DNA of 64,000 nt from Melastoma dodecandrum (lineage: Eukaryota > Streptophyta > Magnoliopsida > Myrtales > Melastomataceae): assembly GCA_029817715.1 (NCBI GenBank), contig JARUPY010000085.1, forward strand, positions 2,418,001 to 2,482,000. The letters are read 5' to 3'. How positions within the stretch are numbered: position 1 is the stretch's first letter; each line of letters begins with the position of its first letter. Positions 24,300-36,397 of this stretch are shown one piece after another. Position numbers and translations under genes: made by a program. The notes below the pieces were generated by a model. It saw only the letters and a program-made list of their open reading frames with translations, searched no databases and was not told the DNA's origin.

Positions 24300-26395
24300 T
24301 CACCGCTTGACCCACTGGAAGCTCTTTCTTGCCTTGGCTTTGCCGGGCTTCTTCCGTTCTACCACTCGCGGGTCTCTCGTCAGGAATCCCTCTGCCCATG
24401 CATAGCGAACATATCACTGAAACCATCACATGTCGACAAATGCGGTGCTCACGCAATATAGGGGCAGGTTCCATCAGATTGCAAAACAAAGAGGCATATG
24501 CCCACTTTCGACGATCCAGACCAAGACTCACAACTTCCAAAAGTGAAAAGCAAAATGGGTTAAGCAAGAATTACCGGATCTAAGCGCAGGGCGTAAACCC
24601 GGCTCCCAGTTCTGTAGTGCCCTGCTGACGCCTAACCGGATTGCTCCAACTTGACCTGAAATTGAAGGTGCTGATAAGCTGAGTATTTTGCCTTATGCTG
24701 CAAATGAAAGTAAGAAATCATGCCCTGTGATTTTATCCTTATGCTACAAATGAAACTAACCTGAAACTCCACCTCCTTTAACCGTACAATCTACGTCCCA
24801 AAGCCCCAAGGTCTTCGTCTCCGTGAAAGGTCGAAGAAGAGTAGCTCGGTGGTCGAGCATAGGGAAGTAGACGTCAAATTCTTTGTCATTTATCATAAAC
24901 TTCCCATCACCCGGCTGAATCCACACGCGCGCAATGCTGCATTTCCTCCTTCCGGTCCCGTAAGCCCTGCCCTTGTCATCAACTTGCCTTACCCTTGACT
25001 TGGCCACTTCCTCCTGCTTCTGGCGCTCTATTTCTGCTCGGGTGGACTTCTTCAAACTCCTATCGTATCGCATGTCCTCAATTTCAGTAAGCGGCGGCAA
25101 ACCTTCGACATCTCGAAAATCCTTGAGAGCAATCAGACTGTCCAGCATCTCATCTGTAATTCCCGATGCTGCAATGAGGTCCCCGAACGCACGATTGGGT
25201 CCTACGTCAAGTTTCCAAAATGTTAGTTAGTCCCAAGAAACAGTGGGATTTTTAAGCACATATATATCTATAGGTACGAATCACAAAAACAAAAAAAAAA
25301 ACAAATATTCCCAGAGAACGCGGGCATCTTGCATTGATGCCCAAATAAGCAAATATCAAGTAATAGCGACCTGCAAATGAGCCTTTACTGAACGCGATAA
25401 CGATCACCCCTTTTTGGGATGTCATAATCCTCCATCTATGTGGACATTCGAAAAGGGACAGGGAGCTACGACGACTTGCCGCTCTGAAAACTAGTCTGTC
25501 AATAACCTTAGGAGAAAAAAACTAAAGCTATTAAAATCCATTAACCTCCTAGAACTACAGGAGGATCTCAACATGACCCTCAAAAGCATCATAAAGGATA
25601 TCACTAAGCTCAGCCTCATGCACCAACAACTAGAGCTCCTAGCACCGAAGAACTTGCAAAACACACTCCAGTTACCACAGATTTATAAGACTGGCAAGTG
25701 AACGGAAGACTAACTCAGATCCGGCACAGTCATCAGCCAATGACAAATTGCAATAACCTTAACATCACAAGGGAAGCCCCATCTGGAAAAAAAAGGAGTT
25801 AACCTTGGAGCACAGGAGCCAACTGCTTCTCTTCCGCTTCTAACCGCATCCTCTCCTCCGCTTCCTTTTCCCTCTCCTTCAATCTCGCCTCCTCATTCTC
25901 CAACCCCACAATCGCCCCACCGCCGCCCACACTCTCCCCTATATCAAACACATCCTTCCCATCCTCCTCCTTCCCAATAGTCCACGGCTTATAACCCTCC
26001 GCCGTCAACCACCCATCCCCACTGCTACCATCCGCCTCAGCCTTCTCGATCCCCTTAAGCGCACCATCACCCACCTCCTCCTCATCGCCCTTTAGCCACG
26101 ACTCTTCCTCTTCCCTCCCACCAACCGATCCAGTCACGTCGTTGCCCCCATCGGCGAAAAACCGGTCGAGACTCGACGACGTTTCCGCGTCGTTCAAAAT
26201 CGTCCAGGGGCCTGGGGGAGGAACATTGCCGCCGCCATTATCGCCGCTGTTAGACGAAAATGGCCTTAGGAAGTGGTGGAGGAATTGAGGGGGTAGGGGG
26301 CCGTTGTGTTTAGGGATGGGGTGGGGTTTCTGGGAGATGAGGATGGGGAACGCACGGATATGGGAGGATGTTCTTGAGATGAGACGGGACAGCAT
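24300..26395 (-). CDS. RPS9M: Mitochondrial small-subunit ribosomal protein S9 (uS9m)
   Basis: Four exons on the minus strand: 26395-25804, 25201-24761, 24655-24575 and 24391-24300; 401 aa. The N-terminus is rich in Arg, Ser and His and lacks acids ([20 protein letters not shown]), a mitochondrial presequence. A long Gly/Asp/Glu-rich plant-specific extension follows. The S9 fold begins at [20 protein letters not shown] and ends [20 protein letters not shown] then KSFQWVKR, with the basic tail that reaches the decoding region in S9 proteins. For the last intron, acceptor GGGCAG (exon from 24391) was chosen over one 2 nt downstream because only it keeps the S9 frame. The gene lies 355 bp from the end of HSP90, same strand. 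Mitochondrial rather than plastid targeting is inferred from the presequence and similarity to Arabidopsis At3g49080. Confidence 0.9.
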
Positions 26396-26750
26396 CGTAC
26401 TGGGAAGGATCGAGCTCCGGGGTTGGAGATGGCGATGGCAGTGTTAGGGTTTAAGGTCGCCTGTCAATGGGTGGGTCGGGATCTTTAATCAAATTGGGCT
26501 GGGCCTGATCCTTTTCATGGGCCGAGCCCAACAAGGATCGCCACCAGTTGTTGTGAACTGGGATTAGTTTATCAGCAATAGGGGAACCGGGAGGGGAAAA
26601 TGGACACGAACAGACAAAAACAACAGCTAAATCCATATCCGAAGGAGATTAACATAAAGTTTGGATATCCTAAAAGAAAGAAAAGACAACAAAAAATAAC
26701 AGCACCGTAGGACAAAGTCATCCAATAGTCCCACCCCGTTCAGATTTTTC

Positions 26751-29329
26751 TTAATCGACCTCCTCCATCTTGCTACCCTCAGCGTCCACATCGGCTTCCT
26801 CCAGGGCAGGCATGTCCGCATCCCCCTCACCTGCTTCCTCATCAATGCTCAGCCCGAGCTTCAACATCCTGTGTATCCTGTTCCCAAAGGTGTTGGGGTC
26901 ATCCAGGCTGAACCCGGAGGTGAGCAGCGCGGTCTCGAACAACAGGAGTACAAGGTCCTTGACCGACTTGTCATTCTTGTCTGCATCCGCCCTCTTCCTC
27001 AACTCCTCCATGATGGGGTTCTCTGGGTTGATCTCCATCGTCTTCTTACTAGACATGTACCCGGCCATGCTGCTGTCCCTCAATGCCTGAGCCTTCATGA
27101 TCCTCTCCATGTTGGCAGTCCACCCATACTCGCCAGTGACCAGGCAGCAGGGCGAGTCAACCACGCGGTCAGAGACCACGACCTTCTCGACCTTGTCACC
27201 CAACACGTCCTTGATGACCTTGCAGAGACCCTCAAACTTCTCCTTCAGCTGTTCCTTCTTCTTCTTCTCATCCTCACTCTCATCAAGCTTCAGGCCCTCC
27301 TTGGTCGCAGAGACGAGTTTCTTACCCTCAAACTCCTTGAGCTGACCAACTGCATACTCGTCAATGGCATCCACCATGAACAGCACCTCATAGCCCCTCT
27401 TCTTCAGCTTCTCTAGGAAGGGGGAGTTCTCCACTGCCTTCTTGCTCTCGCCAGTGATGTAATAGATGTCACTCTGCCCTTCCTTCATCCTGGTCACGTA
27501 ATCCTTCAGGCTCGTCATCTCGTCGCCACTCTTGGTCGAGTGGTACCTCAGCAACTCAGCGATTTTGTTCTTGTTCTGAGAGTCTTCATGGATTCCAAGC
27601 TTGAGGTTCTTGGAGAATGCCTCGTAGAACTTGTTGTAATCCTCCTTGTTCTCGGCAATTTCAAAGAAGAGCTCGATGCACTTCTTAACAAGGTTCTTCC
27701 GGATGACCTTCAGGATCTTGTTCTGCTGGAGCATTTCACGGGAGATGTTCAGAGGCAGATCCTCCGAGTCCACAATACCCTTAACAAAGCCCAGGTACTC
27801 CGGAATCAACTCCTCGCAGTTATCCATGATGAAGACTCGGCGGACATAGAGCTTGATGTTGTTGGGCTTCTTCTTAGTGTCAAAGAGATCAAAAGGAGCT
27901 CTCTTCGGAACAAAGAGGATGGCTTTGAACTCAAGCTGCCCCTCGACTGAGAAGTGCTTGACAGCCAGGTGCTCCTCCCAATCGTTGGTCAAGCTCTTGT
28001 AGAATGCAGCATATTCTTCCTTGGTGATCTCCTCAGGCTTCCTCATCCAGATAGGCTTCTGCTTGTTGACCAGGGACCATTCGTGAGACACCTCCTTGAT
28101 CTTCTTCTTCTTCTTCTCCTCCTCTTTCTCCTTCTCCTCATCAACCTCCTCGACCTTTCCTTCCTCATCCTTCTTATCCTCCTCGTCCTCATCATCAGAG
28201 ATTTCCTTCTCAGTGGTCTTCTCAATCCACAGAGAAATAGGGTAGCTGATGAACTCAGAGTGCTTCTTAATGAGGTCCTTCAGGCGGCGCTCCTCAAGGT
28301 ACTCGAGCTGGTCCTCCTTCAGGAAGAGAGTGATCTTGGTCCCTCTTCCCAGAGGCTCCCCAGAAGTGTCCCTGGTAATGGTGAAGGAACCGCCAGCCTG
28401 GGACTCCCAGACGTATTGTTCATCGTCATTGTGCTTGCTGGTGACGATGACCTTCTCGGAAACAAGATAGGCAGAGTAAAAACCAACGCCAAACTGTCCA
28501 ATCATGCTAACATCAGCACCAGCAGCAAGGGCTTCCATGAACTCTTTAGTTCCAGATCGGGCAATGGTACCCAGGTTGTTCACCAAATCTGAAAAACAGA
28601 CGATTCTAAGTCAGATAATCGGATGCAGGCAAAAATCATTGGAATTAGGCACAGGATCATCCACTAACCAACTTTCGTCATCCCAATGCCACTGTCGATG
28701 ATCGACAGGGTGTTGTTGGTCTTGTCCGGGACAATGTGGATGAAGAGCTCCGGCTGACCATCGAGCTTGCTCTTATCCGTGAGGCTCTCAAACCTGATTT
28801 TATCGAGGGCCTGCATGAAGAACATCCATAGGTAAGTCACGTGCCTCCTCAGCACAATGTCTCATAGATCAATATCACATCAAGCAGCCAACGTGGAGTC
28901 TCGAATCCTCAACCAATGGAGAGACATCACGACAATGACACTAAACAACACATGTAAAGCAATCCTACTTCGGACTGGCACCACTCTCACACCAGGGCAT
29001 CACCAGATCAAACAATTGGCTCTATATCCCTAAAACCCCAACCAGATCCACTTCGAAACAGAAAGCCATCAATAACTACCATTTCCTTTATTCATTCCCT
29101 AAGAGGAACACGATGCACACGATGGACACAAGTACGCAACGAATCTCCTCGTCACAAGCAACAACTACGGCCAGACTACAAGAGAAGGGTGAGAGGAAGA
29201 ACGCACATCGGAGGCGTTGCTGATGAGCTCGCGGAGGAAGATCTCCTTGTTGCTGTAGAACGTGTTGATGATGAGGCTGAGGAGCTGGTTGATCTCCGCC
29301 TGGAAGGCAAACGTTTCCGTCTCGGCCAT
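26751..29329 (-). CDS. HSP90: Cytosolic heat-shock protein 90
   Basis: Three exons on the minus strand: 29329-29207, 28810-28669 and 28588-26751; 700 aa, the usual length for plant cytosolic HSP90. It begins [20 protein letters not shown]. The ATP-binding N-domain carries [17 protein letters not shown] and [12 protein letters not shown] charged Lys/Glu linker follows (about residues 215-250). The middle domain contains [13 protein letters not shown], and the dimerising C-domain ends in MEEVD, which docks TPR co-chaperones. There is no ER signal, transit peptide or KDEL, so the protein is cytosolic. HSP90 matures kinases, receptors and NLR immune proteins. A heat-shock-element-like site and a TATA-like sequence lie upstream. 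Large antisense ORFs over exon 3 are artefacts of its codon composition. Confidence 0.96.
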
Positions 29330-29468
29330 CGTAAAAAAAATAAACGAGAAAGCGACGACGATCCGACAACTGAAGAATGCAGATGAATCGACGGGAGGCA
29401 GGAAGCGCGATCACAGCCTTGGGGAACAAACGAGATAGTGTGGGGAGTTAATAAAAGGAGGGTCGGGT

Positions 29469-29481
29469 TTCTAGATTCTTC
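29469..29481 (-). promoter_or_regulatory. Heat-shock-element-like site upstream of HSP90
   Basis: On + the bases read TTC-TA-GAT-TC-TTC, three alternating units with one mismatch to the TTCnnGAAnnTTC consensus for heat-shock factors. The site is about 140 bp upstream of the HSP90 start codon. A TATA-like stretch (TTTTATTAA on the minus strand, about 29448-29457) lies between. Heat induction is inferred from this and the family, not shown. Confidence 0.45.
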
Positions 29482-32400
29482 TTAATCAAGTCGACCGGCA
29501 AACCCTCCCCCCTCCTTCTGGATCCTTCCTTCGCTCCCCAGGGGACCCTCACCGTCGGATTTTTTCCACGTGGACGGCGGATGATCGCTCCTTCAGGCTT
29601 CCTTCGGTATGCGAGGTTTCAAGAACAGGCCTACATTCTTTTAAGTACGTAAGTTACTAATAAATAGTAGGAAAATGTGTCTTCAGCGATGGGGCCGGCC
29701 CTAAATTGAAATCCATTCGTAAGGAAACAATCCGGGGGGGGGGGGATGGGCGAAAGTCCTTGGGCTGGGCTTGAGAGTATTCTTCCAGGCCCATTTCCAT
29801 CGGCGGAGGAGTCGTCATTGATTTCTCTACGTCGGTCCGTCCCCACCCCCCCAACCCCTCCTACTGTAAACAACAGAAAAGGACAGCTAAAAATGGGCCT
29901 GGTGTGCTACACTTGTCTGTCCGCGCGACCACCATGAGGGCAGTAGTCCTGAGCAGCAGCAGATGGGGATGGACCAACCTCTACACCATCGCCCCCCCCC
30001 CTCCCCCCGCGGGTTCTGCCGACTACCCCGCTCCCTTTCAATTGGTCGCCTCGGCTCGCGTGTTGATGTCATCCCCAATCCACTCGTGTGTGTGTGTGTG
30101 GATAACTTTCTCTCCTTTTGATATTTATTTATTTTACTTATCTCGGGATTGTCAAATTCTCGGGACCCCCCCCCCACCCACCCAAGCCTCTCCCTTCTTC
30201 CCATTTTCCTAAATCGCACTTAGTTTTTTTATTTTTGCTGTTGTTGTTGATTAGATTGGCAATTGATGATACTCCTTAGTCATAATTCATCACTAATTGT
30301 TGTTGATTATTTTGACGCGGTCTACTTATCAGTAGTGATAGCGGTAGTGTTATAGTGGTAGTGGCAGTGTTAGTGGGTAGTGGTAAATAATACACAACAC
30401 CCACACACTCCAGAACTTAAATGCCCACCAAGATGTAGGTCCTTAGGAGGGAAAACCTAGCAAGAAACACGACCCGCGAGCAGATCGCGAATGTTTTTTT
30501 TTTTCGTAAATCTCGTCGATCTCATTGTAGGCTGCGGGTGAAGTGACATCTGTTTTTGGTCCTGAATGTCAAGATGATTGATCTTTAGTGTCAGGCTAAA
30601 ACTAAGAAGGCTATATGTATATGGAACTACTGCGTGCATGTCCGGAAGACTTTAAGTTCTGATCTCGCAGATCGGATCGAGTTGTTATCTTACAAGTGAG
30701 GGAGACCCAGATCGAGATAGTTCATGTGATTAACTTAGATCTGGTGATCTAAAGGCTGAGATGAAAACAAAAATATTGTGGCCTGTGACGCCTTCAAATC
30801 TCCAACCAATGGCTATCCCCTTGTCATGGACCACTCCCCCCCCCCCCTTCCAAAAAGCATGTTCTTGCCACTCCCCCAGAACCAAAATCCTTTTTTTTAA
30901 TGTCCGCAACTATTTAGAAATTTACCCAATTTTTTGTTTTGTTTTGTTTTTATAAAAAAAAAAGGAACAATGCCCTCCAAAAATTGACTTTCCTTAAAAT
31001 GATGAAAAGGTGGGAATGTGAAAGGGAGAGTTACATGATAAGGGACAGAGTGCTTTTTAGTTATGGGTTAAAATGTCGAGGTTAAGCTAAAACGACAATT
31101 TGTTTAAAAAAAAATATAATAGGCAAAGAGAGGGTTGATGTCGCTTTCTCCTTTTATGCCTAACAATTGTACCCACTTTCTTTAATAAACAAATGTTGTT
31201 TTTTAGGGTATTCAAAGTTTCATGGTGGATCATCAAAACTTTTTAGATTAATCTAAATGGGATATTTAAACAAAAGGGTAGATGGATGTTGTCGTGTTCT
31301 CTCCCTCCTCAAAATAAAATAAAAGAAGCATCGTTTCTTCCTTTCTCCTAATTTTTGTAGTTGTTTGTATCAAAGCAAAGCCGACAAGCATGACCAGGTT
31401 TTCAGGGGAGTGATGCCCTTAAGGACATTATAAATTACTTGTACTAACACCCCCCCTCTCCCCCCCCCCCAACACACACACACACACAAAAGAAAAGAGA
31501 GTGTCCCTTTTTTAAATCTTCTACCAATTTGCATTGCATGGCATGTGCCCCATCATCAGTCCACCAAAAAGGATCCTCCCACCCCCACATGCAATTTTAC
31601 CCTTGGAAGCTCATCTCATCTCATCTCATCTCATCCCATCTTACCCCTTTTCTCCTTTTCTTTTCTTCCTTCCATTCCAAGTGAAGAAATTTCACCACAC
31701 CCCTCTTTCTTCTTCTTCTTTTCTTGGGTTTTAAAGAAACAACACTACACACCCACGGGGATGAGTGACTCCTCACCCTCTTATTATTATCATTCCCACT
31801 CGTGAATATAATAACACAAAAGCCATTGCCAACGCCCAATCAACAATCTCACACAGATCCCTAACCATAAGAATAGGATAAGATGTATGTTATGGTACAA
31901 TCCCAAAAATAAATATGGGGGAGGGTTAAGTGAAGGAGTGTTACCTGTCAACAAACACATGGCCAACTCATGCTGGTGAAAGCCACAAGTACCCCCCCCC
32001 CCCCACCCCAACATCAAGGGAGGACCACCCTCTTCCTTTGTCAGAGGAGAGAGCTTAGGAGCTCCTTCCAATAGGCCACAAAAACTCAAACCTTATGATT
32101 TGATGACCATCTACTTCCCTGTGCTTACATGTCCCATAGTCTAATGTAATCCTACTCTCACTTATTTCATCACATTATTGCGCGGATTGCAATAAGGGGA
32201 TTGGAAAATGATCATGAATAATAATATTTTAGTACTTCCCCATATTACTAGTAATCTTCGAAACTAAGGCAAAGGGGGGGGGGGGGGGGATAGAAAGTGT
32301 TTCTTGGCAGCCGACCACTCTCATTCACTCACTGCAGACTCACTAACTAACCAAAACCAAAAGTCCCATATCTCAAACTCCAAACCCCAACTGGTTTTAA

Positions 32401-33041
32401 CAACGAGCCTTTTAGATGGGTTGGGTTGGGGAGGAAGGGAGGAAAGACGGGCATATGATGGATGGCATCCCAAACAAAGCTTTTCCTGGGTTTTTGGTTG
32501 AAAAGTTCTGTTCTTTAACTTTTTTGCTGAGTGAGTGAGAGAGATACAAACACAGCAAAAAACAAATAAACCCCCGCAATTCACAATTCTCTTCTATCAA
32601 TAATATGTCCAAATGGCCCCATCCATCTGACAAATCTGCATCAGAGCATTCACAAGTATGCCCCCCCCAACCCTCACCCTCGTTACTAATCCCACCTCTG
32701 TTTTTTTCTTTATCCTCTCAATTTCATATCTCAAGATTCTATTAATCTAATTTTTCTTTTCAAAAGAATTTCGGGTTTCGTGTGTCTTTTAAGCATTGAA
32801 ATAGTTTAAACGGGCGAGGGGGTGTTGTGGTGGTGCGGATCCAGATCTTGGCGTGTTCCTCTTTTTTTTTTTAGCAGAAGTCGCTATAAAACCCAGATGG
32901 AGTCGACAATAATTTAATAATGAAAACATGGGGGGAAAGCGGGTGTTAATCCATCCTCAACAATCCCAAAACAGATCATCACTGTTTGTACATCTTTCTT
33001 CTCCTTCTCATCCTTCCTCTTCGGTTCTCTTACACTCTGCA
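29482..33041. other. Gene-free interval rich in C/G runs and simple repeats
   Basis: No gene is convincing on either strand over about 3.5 kb. Simple sequence is frequent: a G run near 29733-29744, C runs near 29991-30002 and 30165-30174, a GT repeat near 30087-30100, a 12-C run at 30836-30847, C and AC runs at 31461-31488, a TCATC-type pentamer repeat at about 31611-31637, a 13-C run at 31992-32004 and a 16-G run at 32274-32289. The right end holds the receptor-kinase promoter and leader. Confidence 0.55.
32883..32890 (+). promoter_or_regulatory. TATA box of the RGI3-like receptor kinase gene
   Basis: The sequence GCTATAAAAC gives a good TATA match about 160 bp upstream of the preferred start at 33042. 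An earlier in-frame ATG at 32928 is only about 45 bp downstream, hardly leaving room for a leader. This supports 33042 as the real start. Confidence 0.5.
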
Positions 33042-36000
33042 ATGCCAGTAAGAAACCCTCTCTTCTTCTTACTACTCCTATCAATCAACTCCGCCGTTCT
33101 CTTGTTCCCTCCCGTGCACTCGCTCGATGATCAGGGCCTCGCCCTTCTGGCATGGAAGAACACCCTCAACGGCTCCGCCGATGCACTCGCCTCCTGGAGG
33201 GCTTCCGACCCGAATCCATGTGGGTGGCTCGGTGTTCGCTGCGGCTCCAACGGGGAGGTGGTCGAGCTGAGCCTCAAGTCGGTGGACCTCTGGGGGTCCC
33301 TGCCGTCGAACTTTCAGCCTCTCAAGTCGTTGAGGGGACTCGTTCTGTCGTCCGCGAATATAAGCGGGGAGATACCGAAGGAGTTCGGGGATTACAAGGA
33401 GCTCCGGTTCATCGATCTCAGCGATAATTTGATTTCCGGGGAGATACCGGCCGAGATATGTCGGCTCGGGAATCTGCAGAGCCTCTCCCTGAGCTCGAAC
33501 TTCCTGGTCGGAGGGATCCCGGCCGATATTGGGAACCTGTCGAGCCTCACGTATCTGACGCTCTTCGACAATCAACTCGCCGGGGAGATACCGAGGAGCA
33601 TCGGGGCGCTGAAGAGGTTACAGGTTTTTCGAGCCGGGGGGAATAAGAACATTAACGGGGAGGTTCCCTTGGAGATTGGGAACTGCAGCGATTTAGTGAT
33701 GCTGGGGCTGGCGGAGACGGGCATCTCTGGGAATCTGCCGGCGTCTATCGGGATGCTGAAAAAGATCCAGACTATCGCAATTTACACGACCCTTGTTTCT
33801 GGTCGAATCCCGGATGAGATTGGAGGCTGCTCTGAGTTGCAGAACTTGTACCTGTACCAGAATTCGATATCGGGTTCGATTCCGAAGAGAATAGGGGAGC
33901 TTAAGAAGTTGCAGAGCGTACTTCTGTGGCAGAACAGCTTAGTTGGTCCTATCCCTGACGAGCTCGGAAACTGCAGCGAGCTCACCGTCATCGACCTTTC
34001 GGAGAATCTGTTGGCGGGGAGCATTCCCCGGAGTTTCGGGAATCTCTTAAAGCTTCAGGAGCTTCAGCTCAGTGTGAATCAGCTGACCGGGTCCATACCT
34101 CCAGAGATTACCGGCTGCATGGAGATGACTCACCTGGAAGTGGACAACAACAACATCTCCGGTGAAATCCCAGCAGCCATCGGCAATTTGAAGAGCTTGA
34201 CTCTGTTCTTTGCATGGCAGAATGTGCTCACCGGAAACATCCCAGCGGGTCTGTCTCAGTGCCAGAACCTCCAAGCTCTCGACCTTTCTTACAACAATCT
34301 GTCGGGTTCGATCCCCAGAGAGATATTCAGTCTGTCGAATCTCACTAAGGTGCTTCTTCTATCGAATGAGTTGTCGGGCTTCATACCTCCTGATATAGGT
34401 AACTGCACAGCGCTGTATCGGTTGCGGCTGAATCGTAATATGCTATCGGGAACTGTTCCATCAGAGCTTGGGAAGCTGACGAGCCTGAACTTCCTCGACT
34501 TGAGCGACAACAAGCTCGTGGGAGGAATCCCACCAGCGTTGTCCGGCTGCGTGAATCTCGAGTTCCTGGACCTCCATTCAAATGAACTCTCGGGTCCATT
34601 GCCGGATACTCTGCCCCAGAGCCTCCAAGTCATTGACGTCTCAGGTAATGGCCTCACGGGTCCACTGAATGCGAGCATCGGTTTTCTGAACGAGTTGACG
34701 AAGCTGAATCTCGGGAACAATCAACTATCTGGGAGGATTCCGGCCGAGATATTGTCCTGCAGCAGGCTTCAGCAGCTGGATCTGGGAGGAAACGGCTTCT
34801 TCGGTGAAATTCCCAAGGAGATCGGCCAGCTCTCATCTCTCGAAATCTCTCTGAACCTTAGTTTCAATCAATTCTCCGGCCAGATTCCACCCCAGTTCTC
34901 CAGCCTCACGAAGCTCGCCGTTCTGGATGTCTCGCACAACGAGCTCGGGGGCAATCTGAACATTTTATCTAACCTTCAGAATCTAGTCTCTCTGAACATC
35001 TCCTTCAACAAGTTTTCTGGAGAGCTCCCAAACACTGCCTTTTTCAAGAAACTTCCCTTCAGCGACCTAGCAGGAAATCAAGGTCTTCACGTTTCGGGCG
35101 ACTCCCCAGCAGACCGCTCAAAGTCCTCTGCTCGTGCAAGATCGACTGCAAAAGTAACGATGTCCATCCTGATTACTGTTAGTGTGATGCTCGTGCTTCT
35201 CGCTCTGTACTTGCTGATCCGTGCTCGGCTGGTTAACGAGGGGCGTAAGAATGACGATGCCTGGGAGATGACCTTGTATCAGAAACTCGAGTGCTCCATT
35301 GACGAAATAGTGAGGAATTTGACATCGAGCAATGTGATCGGCACAGGAAGCTCAGGGGTGGTCTACAGGGTGATGACGCCGACCGGAGAAATGCTCGCTG
35401 TTAAGAAAATGTGGTCGACAGAAGAGTCGGGGGCATTTGCTTCAGAAATCCAGACGTTAGGATCGATCCGGCACAAAAACATTGTTCGGCTACTTGGTTG
35501 GTGCTCGAATCACCACGTGAAGCTCCTGTTTTACGATTATCTTCCCAATGGGAGCCTGAGCTCCCTCCTTCATGGTGCTGGAAAAGGAGGGGCCGAATGG
35601 GAGGTCAGATACGAGGTCGTACTCGGAGTGGCGCACGCACTGTCATACATGCACCATGACTGCGTTCCTGCCATTCTTCATGGAGATGTCAAGGCCATGA
35701 ATGTGTTGCTGGGTCCAAGATATGAACCTTATTTAGCTGATTTCGGCTTGGCTCGGGTAATCACAAGCGATAGGTTTTCAAAGCCGAGCCCCAGGCCTCA
35801 CCTCGCCGGTTCATACGGTTATATGGCTCCTGGTATGAATCTTCAAACGTTACTAGTGGGTTTTTAGATCATTTTCGACGTTTCATCTGCTTTGCCCTGC
35901 TAATACTTTCTAAATCTGATTTGATTGCCACAGAGCACGCATCGATGCAGCGAATCACAGAGAAAAGCGACGTGTATAGTTTCGGAGTCGTCCTACTAGA

Positions 36001-36397
36001 GGTTCTAACGGGGCGGCACCCATTGGACCCGACATTGCCCGGGGGAGCGCACTTGGTCCAGTGGGTCCGCGAACACATTGCGAGCAAGCGAGCACCCGCC
36101 GACATCCTAGACTCGAAGCTCAGAGGGAGAGCAGACCCTGCGATGCACGAAATGCTGCAGACTCTAGCCGTTTCCTTACTCTGCGTAAGCACCAGTGGAT
36201 CCGATCGTCCAACCATGAAGGACGTGGTTGCGATGCTAGAGGAAATCCGGCACATAGATTTCGTGAGGCCAGAAACGGATGACTTGGCGAAGGGGTTGCC
36301 AAACAATGCCTGTCCGTCGCCACCCCCTCCTAAGAACGTGGCCTCTCAAGGGTCTTCGAATTGTTCGTTTGCATTTTCAGACGAGTCAATCCCATAA
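33042..36397 (+). CDS. RGI3: LRR receptor-like kinase, RGI3-like (root growth factor receptor type)
   Basis: Two exons: 33042-35832 and 35934-36397; 1084 aa. A signal peptide (MPVRNPLFFLLLLSINSAVL) is followed by the LRR N-terminal cap with a Cys pair (CGWLGVRC), then about two dozen plant-type LRRs up to about residue 670. One membrane segment (ILITVSVMLVLLALYLLI) follows, then a kinase: glycine loop IGTGSSGVVY, lysine 788, HGDVKAMNVLL (Asp 882) and DFGLA (Asp 900). HGD in place of HRD makes it a non-RD kinase, usual in this clade. The intron splits the APE motif (AP|E), a conserved position. The whole sequence closely resembles Arabidopsis RGI3 (At4g26540), which perceives RGF/GLV peptides with SERK co-receptors, and ends with the matching GSSNCSFAFSDES tail. 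Orthology is inferred. The start at 33042 was preferred to 32928 because it opens the signal peptide. Confidence 0.93.

Noticed and set aside
24391..24420. RPS9M acceptor 2 nt downstream of the chosen one
   Set aside because: It puts the last exon in a frame that destroys the S9 C-terminus.
27954..28592. 212-codon ORF antisense to HSP90
   Set aside because: Leu-rich mirror of the Lys/Glu-rich HSP90 linker; no family resemblance.
32928..33041. Upstream in-frame ATG of the receptor kinase gene
   Set aside because: It would add a polar 38-residue extension before the signal peptide and lies too close to the TATA box.
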